DNA of 64,000 bases from Bifidobacterium sp. ESL0745 (lineage in GTDB: Bacteria > Actinomycetota > Actinomycetes > Actinomycetales > Bifidobacteriaceae): the NCBI RefSeq assembly GCF_029433335.1, contig NZ_JAQTHX010000001.1, positions 930,001 to 994,000 on the forward strand, in the 5' to 3' direction. A program made the position numbers and the translations under genes. Positions 35,076 to 43,612 of the stretch are shown piece by piece. Positions within the stretch are counted from its first letter, which is position 1. Each line of letters opens with the position of its first letter. The notes under the pieces were generated by a model, which saw nothing but the letters and a program-made list of their open reading frames with translations, was not told the DNA's origin and made no database searches.

Positions 35076-38000
35076 GCCTGTTCCTGTCCATACCTGCGTG
35101 CCCGGGGAATCGCCACCAGAACATAGACGACCATCACGATCGCAAGACACCACAACCATGTCTGTCGCCATGCACTATGCTGTGCGACGCCCTGCGCCTG
35201 AGTCGATATCCCTTGTTTGTCTTCGTCCACCTTGGTAAGCCGATAGTAGGTCCCCGACGAACTGGTCACCATGGATTGCGCACCGTCGCTGGAATTGATA
35301 TTGCTGATCAGGCGCAGCGTGGCATCCTTATCGGTGGAGGTTTTGTCCGCAGAGACATAGATGCCGCCAAAGCCCAGTCTGGCGATGGAATCGACAGCGT
35401 TATCATTGCCGTTGGACAACAGTTCGGCACTGGCTTTTTCGATAAGATCAACGGAAAGATCACTGGCACCTGAGACGACGCTGGCTTCCCAAGCCGGTGA
35501 GACATCGACAAGATCACCACGACGCGAACGCATGACGGAGAAATCTATGCTGTCGTCATCTGTGGCCTGAAGCGCAAGTATACGATGGCTCTCTTTGCCT
35601 TGCAGATAGTCCGTAGCCACCATAGGCAACCCTGCATTGCTTGTTCGCACCGAATTGGTCCGCGAGAGCATACCAAACGCACCGATAAGAACCATTGATA
35701 GCATCAACAGCACGACCAGTACCGCACGACCGAATTTGGCGGCCACGCTTTTGGTCTTGCCGCTCATGCCATTTGATTGAAGGCTCTGCTTTTCCTGATC
35801 GCCTTCCGAAATCCTCAAAGGAACAAACCGTTTGACCGCTCCGCCGGAGGCGATACAAGTGCAGGAGAGCAACGCCAAAAGCGTCAGCACAACACCGGGA
35901 AGCACTGAAGCGGCAAAAGCCGCATCATCCTCAACGGCCACACAGATACGGGAAGCGGAAATGGCCAGTAACAAACCGGTAATGGCGACGAACCACATCA
36001 TGCGTGAAGCCCGTAAGCTGAAAGGCAGGAAAAGCGCCAGAAGTGCTACGACCACAATAACGACGAGCGCAAGCAAAAGCCCCAGGCTTTCCATCCCCTG
36101 TCGGCTCAGCCACTGACCCATACCGGTTTGTTGCGGCAAAGCGAAGGCGCGGGCGATCACCTGTCCCAAAGAAAGCGGAGCCGGCGACAAACCGGCAGAA
36201 GGTTGAAGGACATCGCCGAACAACTGCCGCCAAGCCCCTGCACTTGCGTAGTGGACGCTGTTAACCATTGTCGGCAACATCAGAGCCAGTGCCGGGATGG
36301 GGATAAGCAACAGCATCAGCCGATGCGAACTGACAGACACCATGAAAAACACCAGGCAGATAATCAGGGGGAACATCAGCTGAGGTTCACACGCCACCGT
36401 GATGGCGAAGCACAGTGCGGAACAGGCGGCCGACTGCACCGAGGCGTGAGAGCGCACCAGATCCTCTGTTTCGTACATCCCCACAGCCCGGAACGTGAAT
36501 GCGAATGCGGCCGGCAAAAACACCATCATCATCAGCAAAGGCAGGTTCGCGCTGCCGAACCCACCTAGTGCGAACGCCATGGCCACCCACAGCAGACCAG
36601 TGGCCACTCTGATGAAATCGGAACGGGTGAACACTCCCGCCAAGGCCCAGAACGCCAATGCCATGGCCGGAGCGGATACGAAGAACATCAATGACAGGGC
36701 GGCGACCGGATGACCAAGCGTGATGACGGAAGCGACCAGCCATACCATCAGCCACGGCGCAGGTGGTGCAGGCACGCCGGTGCCGATTCCGAACGCCCAG
36801 GAAGTGGTTGCCGAGGAAAGCAATGTCGAAAAACTCGCACCGCTGGGGACGAGCGATGTCGAATAGAGGCTGACACCGCCCCATATCTCGCGGAAGACAT
36901 GCCATTGGAATGCCACAACAACCGCAAAGGCCACAACCGCCATTGCAGCGGCAATGCCGAAGCGCCGTATGGCGCGGGAGCGCAGATGGTTTTTCGCCAA
37001 TGGGCTCAGCAGCGCAGTGTGCCGCTGATCGTCGAAGGCACGGCTGCGTTTACGCCATTCGGCTATCTGTCTGCGGTCGGCCGAAAGCAACTGCATCGCA
37101 GCAGATTGAGGCCCGTGACGCCTCTTTTGCTGATGTCTGGCGTGTACCATCTGCGGTAATATGCCCAAGGCGCGCCATGGCAGGCACAATATACACCACG
37201 CCCGCCAGGGGCTTTTGGCCAGAAGCGCCCCGACGGCATACCAGAGCGCCCGGAAGAGATTGAGCACCCACAACAACGGCCAGAACAAAGTGCGGATATC
37301 GGTGTAATAGTATTTCTGCGCCGCATCGAGGATCGACAATGTGGAATCCAAGGGATTCTCCTCGTCGACCGGCTGACCCGAACGGGTCCTTATGCCTTCA
37401 AACCGTGCACGCCGATGGGCGATATGCGCCTGCGGCACGACGATGACACGTCCCCCGCCCTCGCAGGTACGACGCGAGAAATCAGCGCTTTCAGCGAATG
37501 TGGTGAACCACGGATTGATCTCGCCTACGTCTTTTTTCGTCTGTAACGGCACCAATGCACCGGCCAAAGAGACGGCAAAGACATCGTTTCGCCCGTCGTA
37601 CTGTTCCTGATCGGGTTCGCCGTCGACCACAAGGCTTTCCAAGCGATGTTTGGCAGCGTAGCTGCCGACGTCGTGCAGAGCGGTGCCGGCCCAATCCAAT
37701 TGTTTGGCGCCAATCAACGAGACCGTAGGGGTGTTGTGCCAGGCCTCGGTCAGCATTTCCAGACAGTCAGCACCCGCAGGCCGGGAATCGTCATGCAACA
37801 GCCAGAGCGCCCGGACCGAGGCGGGAAGGCTGGCATAGCGGAAGGCCTTCATGATCGCATCGGAAAACGATTTGGCGCCCGCGGCACGCACCAGCTGGAC
37901 ATCGACCCGTTCGGGAGGTTCGGGAACAAGCTGTTTTGCGGCACCATGGCCAAGCTGTGGCATCGCCGAAACGGTGAAGCTTGTGCGCATGGGCTGAGAC

Positions 38001-38212
38001 GTGCCACCGCTGCAGTCGGCGATGACAATGGTGCGTGGCAGAACCCTCTGTGCAAGGACGGCGTGCAATGTTTCCGGGAAAAAACGGACATCCTGCTCAA
38101 CGGCGATAATCGCGGCGACACTTCGGTCGACCGTCTGTCCCTTCACCGCAGGTCGTTCACCTACCACACCGGCCACGATCTGCTGAATATCCACACTGCC
38201 ATTGAGACTCAT
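35072..38212 (-). CDS. Large membrane-anchored family 2 glycosyltransferase
   Basis: This protein has 1046 residues. The N-terminal third is a GT-A fold of family 2: VAAIIAVEQDVRFFPETLHAVLAQ starts the nucleotide-binding fold, LHDDS near residue 141 supplies the acidic metal site, and ETC-like acceptor residues are in ESADFSRRTCEGG. Multiple membrane helices follow from about residue 330 to 840, then an extracytoplasmic domain and a final helix. Size and layout match actinobacterial transferases that build or export cell-wall polysaccharide. The first in-frame ATG with family-like sequence is at 38212; the ribosome site is weak. DUF5719 follows with an ATGA overlap. Confidence 0.83.
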   Translation of the reverse strand: MSLNGSVDIQQIVAGVVGERPAVKGQTVDRSVAAIIAVEQDVRFFPETLHAVLAQRVLPRTIVIADCSGGTSQPMRTSFTVSAMPQLGHGAAKQLVPEPPERVDVQLVRAAGAKSFSDAIMKAFRYASLPASVRALWLLHDDSRPAGADCLEMLTEAWHNTPTVSLIGAKQLDWAGTALHDVGSYAAKHRLESLVVDGEPDQEQYDGRNDVFAVSLAGALVPLQTKKDVGEINPWFTTFAESADFSRRTCEGGGRVIVVPQAHIAHRRARFEGIRTRSGQPVDEENPLDSTLSILDAAQKYYYTDIRTLFWPLLWVLNLFRALWYAVGALLAKSPWRAWCILCLPWRALGILPQMVHARHQQKRRHGPQSAAMQLLSADRRQIAEWRKRSRAFDDQRHTALLSPLAKNHLRSRAIRRFGIAAAMAVVAFAVVVAFQWHVFREIWGGVSLYSTSLVPSGASFSTLLSSATTSWAFGIGTGVPAPPAPWLMVWLVASVITLGHPVAALSLMFFVSAPAMALAFWALAGVFTRSDFIRVATGLLWVAMAFALGGFGSANLPLLMMMVFLPAAFAFTFRAVGMYETEDLVRSHASVQSAACSALCFAITVACEPQLMFPLIICLVFFMVSVSSHRLMLLLIPIPALALMLPTMVNSVHYASAGAWRQLFGDVLQPSAGLSPAPLSLGQVIARAFALPQQTGMGQWLSRQGMESLGLLLALVVIVVVALLALFLPFSLRASRMMWFVAITGLLLAISASRICVAVEDDAAFAASVLPGVVLTLLALLSCTCIASGGAVKRFVPLRISEGDQEKQSLQSNGMSGKTKSVAAKFGRAVLVVLLMLSMVLIGAFGMLSRTNSVRTSNAGLPMVATDYLQGKESHRILALQATDDDSIDFSVMRSRRGDLVDVSPAWEASVVSGASDLSVDLIEKASAELLSNGNDNAVDSIARLGFGGIYVSADKTSTDKDATLRLISNINSSDGAQSMVTSSSGTYYRLTKVDEDKQGISTQAQGVAQHSAWRQTWLWCLAIVMVVYVLVAIPRARRYGQEQA

Positions 38213-38323
38213 GTTCACCAGTGTAGACGAAGGCCTCGCTCGCCAAGAGGAAAACCAATGCAAAGGAGCCGGGTTTATTGGGGTCCGACAAGACCTTATG
38301 CCAAACTCTCAGGAAAAATTCAA

Positions 38324-38349
38324 CCTCTAGGCATACAATGCCCTCTAGG
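38324..38349 (+). promoter_or_regulatory. Direct repeats and promoter upstream of the first LCP gene
   Basis: CCTCTAGG occurs twice, 18 bases apart, either side of CATACAAT, which could be a -10. The location between the divergent glycosyltransferase and LCP genes suits a shared regulator site. Confidence 0.4.
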
Positions 38350-38417
38350 AATAGTGAATTGGCAGTCCCGCGGCGGCCTTTGAGGCTTCGGCAGGCGGGT
38401 AAACAGAAAGGTAAGAT

Positions 38418-39815
38418 ATGGCTTCACACCGTATCAAAGACCTCAAGATACCTAACCTCAACGGATGGCATACCCCCAAACCCATGCACGGCACCGCCTA
38501 TATCGTCCATCACCGCCTGCGCAGCGGCATCATCATGGCCATGGTCGGCATCCTGGTATTCGTATCCACTGCTGTGGGTGTAGCCGCGTTTACTCTGGCA
38601 CGTGCGCCGAAATCAGTCAAATCCATTGTGCAGACCAACGGCAAGGAAGAAAAACTCGTCGACCCCAATGAAGGCAAGTCCATCGAATTCCTGGTTCTGG
38701 GACAGGATACACGAGACGGCGGGGACAATGCCTCCCTCGGCGGTACCGACGAAAAAGGCTCGCACAACGCCGACACCACCATGGTGGTGCAGATCAGCGC
38801 CGACCGTTCCTACATCAATCTCGTCTCCATACCCCGCGACTCTTTGGTCAACGCACCCAGTTGCCAGACTACCAAAGGCACCGTTCCCGCGCAGCACAAC
38901 GTGATGTTCAACTCCATTTTCGCCACCGGCTGGAACGTCGGCGGCGACGTCGCCAGCGCCGCGAGCTGCACCATGAACGCGGTCAACGCCTTGACCGGCC
39001 TCAAACTCGAGCATTTCATCGTAGTCGACTTCCAAGGCCTCCAAGGCATGATCAACGCCATCGGCGGGGTCAACGTGTGCCTGCCCACCGATGTAAAGGA
39101 CGGTTACACCGGCCTCGACCTGAAGCAGGGCCTGCAGCATCTCGATGGCACGCAGGCCACAGAATATGCCCGCATGCGCCACGGCTTGGGCACCGATGGC
39201 AGCGACGTGATGCGCACGGCACGCCAACAATACCTGGTCAAGGAAATCCTTACCGAGGCATTGTCGAAAAACATCCTCACCAACAGTGCACAGCTGTACC
39301 GACTGGCCAATGAGGCTTTGAAGTCCCTCAATATTTCCAGCGGCCTTTCCAACGCCACCACACTGGCAGGGCTTGCGTTGAGTTTGCACAGTCTCAAATC
39401 CGATCACATCTATGCCCGTACCATACCCGTCGTTCCGGCTCCCAGCGATCCCGGCAACCGCGTTGTCTGGGCCAGCAATGCCGATGAGGTCTGGAGTGTG
39501 TTGCGTAGCTTCAAACCGCTGGTCCAACAGGAGATTCCATTGGATACTACATCCGGCCAAAGCACCACAGGCAAGACCAAGAGCAAAAACGGACAGAGCC
39601 AGGACTCCACCGGCACACAAGCTCCGGTGGAAGGCACGCCCGATCCCGTCACCGGCCTGATCACAACCCCCGACGGCAGGCTTATCGACCCCATTACCGG
39701 AGGAAACGTCGACAAAAAGAACGGCATGATCCACGATCCGGTCACTGGCCAGTATATGGGTGTCGCCAATCAGTACCTCAACGCGACCGTATGTGCGGTT
39801 CCTGCACAGAAGTAA
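38418..39815 (+). CDS. LytR-CpsA-Psr (LCP) family cell-wall glycopolymer ligase
   Basis: The protein has 465 residues: a cytoplasmic stub, one membrane helix (about 37-60) and an extracytoplasmic LCP domain. LVLGQDTRDG, NADTTMVVQISADRSYINLVSIPRDS, VVDFQGLQGMINAIGGVNVCLP and ATEYARMRHGLGTDGSDVMRTARQQ are the family blocks; the arginines and aspartates bind the pyrophosphate of the lipid-linked donor. LCP enzymes transfer polymers from lipid carriers to peptidoglycan. The C-terminal 90 residues form a Thr/Gly-rich tail containing PDPVTGLITTPDGRLIDPITG, a short repeat-like pattern. A second LCP gene follows in the same direction. Confidence 0.93.
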   Translation: MASHRIKDLKIPNLNGWHTPKPMHGTAYIVHHRLRSGIIMAMVGILVFVSTAVGVAAFTLARAPKSVKSIVQTNGKEEKLVDPNEGKSIEFLVLGQDTRDGGDNASLGGTDEKGSHNADTTMVVQISADRSYINLVSIPRDSLVNAPSCQTTKGTVPAQHNVMFNSIFATGWNVGGDVASAASCTMNAVNALTGLKLEHFIVVDFQGLQGMINAIGGVNVCLPTDVKDGYTGLDLKQGLQHLDGTQATEYARMRHGLGTDGSDVMRTARQQYLVKEILTEALSKNILTNSAQLYRLANEALKSLNISSGLSNATTLAGLALSLHSLKSDHIYARTIPVVPAPSDPGNRVVWASNADEVWSVLRSFKPLVQQEIPLDTTSGQSTTGKTKSKNGQSQDSTGTQAPVEGTPDPVTGLITTPDGRLIDPITGGNVDKKNGMIHDPVTGQYMGVANQYLNATVCAVPAQK

Positions 39816-39885
39816 GGCTATCTATCACCTTATGAGCTTTCTGGCGAGTAAAAGTAGTAACTGCTTTTAGCGTTCGGGGGTGCAC

Positions 39886-41187
39886 ATGGTCAAGCAGTCT
39901 GGTGGGTACGACACACAAGGCAATCCACCCAGCTTTATACCGGCCGGTGCGCGCAAGCGTCCCGATACCGGGCGTCTGCCGCTCGCCTCGAACACGCAGG
40001 TTCCTCCCGCATTTTCACCGTCGGCACCCCGGAAAAAACAATCATCCCGCCAGACTCCGCCACAACCGGTTCAAACGGGGCAGCCTCGGACACCGCGTCA
40101 AAGCGGCGGTTCCTCTCGTGTCGCCTCCCCCGCACGTTCATATTCCTCTGCTGGCCAACCAGGCAGATATAGCGGGACAGGCACGCCGCCGAGGCGCCCC
40201 AACCGAGCAAAACCGTCAAACTTCAATGAAGCAGCCAAACCGCATAAGAAACGCCACTGGGTGCCCACCATCCTCCTGGCCATTCTTCTTGTCATCGTTC
40301 TGGCGCTTTTCGGATGCTGGAACTGGGCGAACTCCCAACTTGATAAAGCCGACTGGTTGACCGGCAAAGCCAACACCGGCGGAACCTCATGGCTCGTCCT
40401 GGGCTCTGACCAACGTGACGGTTCCGGTGTCGGCGGCAGCGCTGACGATACTCCAGGCTTCCGCACCGATACCATGCTTGTGCTCACCAAGCCCTCACAC
40501 GGCAACTCCTCATTGATTTCAATCCCGCGCGATTCACTGGTCAAGGTCAACGGCGCCAGCATGAAAATCAACGCCGTAGCGGAGACACAGAGCAAAAAGA
40601 CGCTGACCGGCGAAGTCGAGGATATCACCGGCAAGAAAATCGACCATGTCGCCGAAATAAAATTCAACGGCCTGACCAAAGTCGTCGACGCTTTGGGCGG
40701 CGTGAACCTGTGCTACGACCGTACCGTCAACGATAACCTTTCCGGCCTCAACTGGCAGGCCGGTTGCCATCAGGCCGACGGTGCAACAGCGTTGGCTTTC
40801 TCCCGTATGCGCTACTCCGATCCAAAGGGCGATTTCGGCCGCGCCGAACGGCAGCGCCAGGTCATTGCAGCCATCATGAGCAAAGCCTCATCTGGCAGCG
40901 CCATGAAAACCCCAAGCGGTCTGCAGAAAGTGGCCAAGGCCGCCCTCTCCTCCATCGAGGTGGACAAGAAGACCGATCCGCTGACGTTGGTGTCGATGGC
41001 CACGGCGTTCAAGGCCGCGACCGGCAAGAACGGCATTTCGGGCTCGGTCTACTGGACCGATCCAAACCATTACGTGCGCGGGGTCGGTTCGACGGTGTTG
41101 CTGGACGACGCCAAGAACCTTGAACTGTTCGACCAGCTTGCCGCCGGCACACATGCGCCCGGCACGGTGGGCACGTTGGCTGGCTAG
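39886..41187 (+). CDS. LytR-CpsA-Psr (LCP) family protein
   Basis: The protein has 433 residues: an N-terminal cytoplasmic region of about 120 residues that is rich in P, S, R, Q and G and probably disordered, one membrane helix (about 124-146) and an LCP domain with LVLGSDQRDG, FRTDTMLVLTKPSHGNSSLISIPRDS, IKFNGLTKVVDALGGVNLCYD and ALAFSRMRYSDPKGDFGRAERQR. The long disordered N-terminus distinguishes it from its neighbour and may contact division or synthesis partners. The ATG at 39886 is used because GGGGG lies just before it. The two LCP genes are probably cotranscribed but differ enough to suggest distinct substrates. Confidence 0.92.
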   Translation: MVKQSGGYDTQGNPPSFIPAGARKRPDTGRLPLASNTQVPPAFSPSAPRKKQSSRQTPPQPVQTGQPRTPRQSGGSSRVASPARSYSSAGQPGRYSGTGTPPRRPNRAKPSNFNEAAKPHKKRHWVPTILLAILLVIVLALFGCWNWANSQLDKADWLTGKANTGGTSWLVLGSDQRDGSGVGGSADDTPGFRTDTMLVLTKPSHGNSSLISIPRDSLVKVNGASMKINAVAETQSKKTLTGEVEDITGKKIDHVAEIKFNGLTKVVDALGGVNLCYDRTVNDNLSGLNWQAGCHQADGATALAFSRMRYSDPKGDFGRAERQRQVIAAIMSKASSGSAMKTPSGLQKVAKAALSSIEVDKKTDPLTLVSMATAFKAATGKNGISGSVYWTDPNHYVRGVGSTVLLDDAKNLELFDQLAAGTHAPGTVGTLAG

Positions 41188-41336
41188 CAACATTGACAAG
41201 CTAGCCACCAGGACGGATTTGGATTAAAACGTATTCGTAAGCTGACGCAGGATTTTTCTCATCGCTGCTGCGCGGACATTCGTGGGTTCGCGAAATAATC
41301 ATTTCGGAACGTTTTCAAAGCTAGAAGTGAATGAAA

Positions 41337-41354
41337 AAAAATAGTACTATTTTT
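41337..41354. promoter_or_regulatory. Perfect palindrome upstream of whiB
   Basis: AAAAATAGTACTATTTTT is an 18-bp perfect palindrome about 90 bases before the whiB start, just upstream of its probable promoter. It suits a dimeric repressor site; a terminator for the LCP gene is less likely because the stem is AT only. Confidence 0.5.
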
Positions 41355-41367
41355 CTGGCAAAAACTC

Positions 41368-41396
41368 TTGAAAAAATGCGTGTTTCGTGATTATCT
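41368..41396 (+). promoter_or_regulatory. Promoter of whiB
   Basis: TTGAAA and TTATCT with a 17-base spacer form a reasonable sigma-70-type promoter 48 bases before the start codon. Confidence 0.5.
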
Positions 41397-41443
41397 AGGT
41401 AGTGAAATGCAGTCGAGGACAACTAGGAAGGTCGTTTGCTTCT

Positions 41444-41722
41444 ATGAGTAATGCTTTTGATTGGCGGGCCAAAGCCGCATGCCGTGACAAGGATCCGGAG
41501 CTTTTCTTCCCCGTCGGCAACACGGGCGCTGCCTATCAGCAAATCGAGGAGGCCAAGGCCATCTGCCGTACCTGCAAGGTCATCGATGCGTGCCTCAAGT
41601 GTGCGCTTGACACCAACCAGGATTACGGTGTCTGGGGCGGACTGAGCGAAGACGAGCGTCGCGCGCTGAAGCGTCGCGCCATGCGTGCACGTCGTAGCCA
41701 GAACATGCAGATGCAAGTCTGA
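41444..41722 (+). CDS. WhiB-family iron-sulfur transcription regulator
   Basis: This 92-residue protein has the four cluster cysteines C13, C41, C44 and C50 in the pattern C-x27-CxxC-x5-C, the turn GVWGG (62-66), and a basic C-terminus (RRALKRRAMRARRSQ) for DNA contact. WhiB proteins hold a 4Fe-4S cluster and bind the principal sigma factor. The position beside LCP and glycan genes and the high similarity expected for WhmD/WhiB2 suggest the division-linked WhiB2 type. The start at 41444 avoids an upstream extension; AGGAAGG lies 11 bases before it. Confidence 0.93.
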   Translation: MSNAFDWRAKAACRDKDPELFFPVGNTGAAYQQIEEAKAICRTCKVIDACLKCALDTNQDYGVWGGLSEDERRALKRRAMRARRSQNMQMQV

Positions 41723-41778
41723 ATTTCATTTTGTGTTTCTAAAAGATATAAAGATGAAATAATTTCTATTTTTGTCGA

Positions 41779-41822
41779 ATAGAAATGTCCTTCCGGTTTT
41801 TAAGCCGGGAGGACATTTCTAT
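41779..41822 (+). terminator. Strong terminator after whiB
   Basis: ATAGAAATGTCC and GGACATTTCTAT (12 bp) with inner CCGG/CCGG pairs form a long stem around a T-rich loop, 57 bases after the whiB stop. Confidence 0.9.
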
Positions 41823-41943
41823 ATACGCGATAAAACACTTAATCGGCATGTCAATCAAATCTCATCAACACAGCCAGTGACGCATTGACGGGAAACGGGT
41901 ATAACGCGGATGAACCACACCTAGCCGCTATTCCATAGACGTA

Positions 41944-43446
41944 TCAGTATTCGGGTTCATCACTTTCCTGTGCCGCGCGCAGATTGATATCGAGAATGAC
42001 CCGTGTACCACCGCCATGACGCGCGTCCCAGCGCACGGTGCCATTGAAATCGTTGGTTACAAAGGTGTTGATGATCTGTGTCCCCAGGCCAGAACCGGAA
42101 GAACGGGCCATGCCGTTATCTTCCTCCGCGGCGAGGCCGGAGCCGTCATCTTCGACCACGACATTCAGATGATTGCCGCTACGCCCCACGGAAATGGTGA
42201 TATTGCCTTCCTTACGGCCCTCGAAGCCATGCTCGACCGCGTTGGTGATGAGCTCGGTGAGTACCAGAGAAAGCGGTGTTGCGTCCTGTGCCGGCATCAT
42301 GCCGAACTTGCCGATGTAGCGGATGTGAATATGCTGGTCGTCCATTGTGGCCAGGTCGACGCTCATTTTCAAAAGGTTCGAGATCACGGCGTCGTAATCG
42401 ACAATCTCGTTGACGGTCTGGCTCAGTCCCTCATGGACAGTGGCGATGGTCTGGATGCGCCGTTGCGCCTCCTTAAGCTCAGTTTTCACCTCCTGAGACT
42501 TCGTCTTTCGCGCCTGCAGGCGGAGCAATGCAGACACTGTCTGGAGATTGTTCTTTACCCTGTGGTGAATTTCGGAGATCGTTGCATCCTTTGTCTGTAG
42601 TTCCTGTTCGCGGCGACGCAGTTCCGTGACATCACGGCACAGCACGATGGCGCCCGAACGTCCTGTTTCGCTGTAGAGCGGCAGCGAATGCATGGACACC
42701 ATGGAGTTGTTGGCGTCAAGCTCACAGTCGGCGGCCGCTTTGCCGCTCAGGACCAGCGGCAGGGTCTCGGGGACCGGGTCGTTGGGATGAAGTAGTTGCG
42801 TTCCTATTTCGCTCAGGTAATGTCCTTCCATTGCGGTGATGGCACCAAGCCTGCGGAAGCAGCTGATGGCATTGGGAGCGGCATATTGCACGATGCCGTC
42901 AGCGCCGAGGATAATGAATCCGTCAGAGACTCTCGCATTGTGCCGCTGGCTCATGATCGCATCATGATACGGGAATTGGCCGCGCGGAATCATCTCGAAG
43001 AGCATTTTGCCAGCGTTGATGCTTTCGGATTCATAGCGGCCATTGGATTCGCGCGTGGACATGTTGGTCTCACGCACCACCACGCCAAGGGTTTTGTTGC
43101 CACAACGCACCGGCGCGTAAACGTTGCAAACACTTGATTTGCCGACTTGATGCAGCGTCGTGGTGTGCAGAACGCCGTTGGCGCTCATGGCAGTGTCGAT
43201 TTCTTCGACAAGATTCTCGGCCACCTCATCGCCGACGGCATCATCACTGCGCATCGTCATCACGGTGGAGGGACGGCACTGTTCGGCGACAATGTATTTG
43301 CCATCGTCGCGGCGAAGCACCAAAAGAAGGTCAGCGAAACTCAGATCGGCGATAACCTGCCAATCCGCCACCAACAAATGCAGCCATTCACGATCGCCCG
43401 CGTCAAAATCGGATTGCGCGGCGAGAATCTCATCAAAATCAGCCAT
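41944..43446 (-). CDS. pdtaS: Soluble sensor histidine kinase, PdtaS-like (HisKA_2)
   Basis: The 500-residue cytoplasmic kinase has no membrane helix. In order: an N-terminal GAF-like domain (about 1-150), a PAS domain (about 170-275, VSDGFIILGADGIVQYAAPNA), a HisKA_2 dimerisation segment with phospho-acceptor H294/H295 in EIHHRVKNNLQTVSALL, and an ATPase domain with LVLTELITNAVEHGF and SSGSGLGTQIINTFV. This is the layout of actinobacterial PdtaS, which signals to an ANTAR regulator. The matching regulator is encoded 30 kb away at 10675-11487. It is divergent from the HlyIII-like gene. Confidence 0.93.
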   Translation of the reverse strand: MADFDEILAAQSDFDAGDREWLHLLVADWQVIADLSFADLLLVLRRDDGKYIVAEQCRPSTVMTMRSDDAVGDEVAENLVEEIDTAMSANGVLHTTTLHQVGKSSVCNVYAPVRCGNKTLGVVVRETNMSTRESNGRYESESINAGKMLFEMIPRGQFPYHDAIMSQRHNARVSDGFIILGADGIVQYAAPNAISCFRRLGAITAMEGHYLSEIGTQLLHPNDPVPETLPLVLSGKAAADCELDANNSMVSMHSLPLYSETGRSGAIVLCRDVTELRRREQELQTKDATISEIHHRVKNNLQTVSALLRLQARKTKSQEVKTELKEAQRRIQTIATVHEGLSQTVNEIVDYDAVISNLLKMSVDLATMDDQHIHIRYIGKFGMMPAQDATPLSLVLTELITNAVEHGFEGRKEGNITISVGRSGNHLNVVVEDDGSGLAAEEDNGMARSSGSGLGTQIINTFVTNDFNGTVRWDARHGGGTRVILDINLRAAQESDEPEY

Positions 43447-43521
43447 GCTTCAATGATACTATCGGGTCGGTTTTCAGAGTGTCGCAAGGCTGAATACTAT
43501 GTCATCAATATAGGTTACGAT

Positions 43522-43536
43522 AACGTAAGTTACGTT
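43522..43536. promoter_or_regulatory. Palindrome between pdtaS and the HlyIII-like gene
   Basis: AACGTAAGTTACGTT is a perfect 7-1-7 palindrome in the 166-base divergent promoter region, with further TTACG/CGTAA words on both sides. It is a candidate operator for either gene. Confidence 0.5.
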
Positions 43537-43612
43537 CGCGTAGGCAATCGTTTCATAAGGCTTTAGACTTTGGGTTGCCTGCTATACAAATATTTGAGAC
43601 TCTGGAGGCGCC

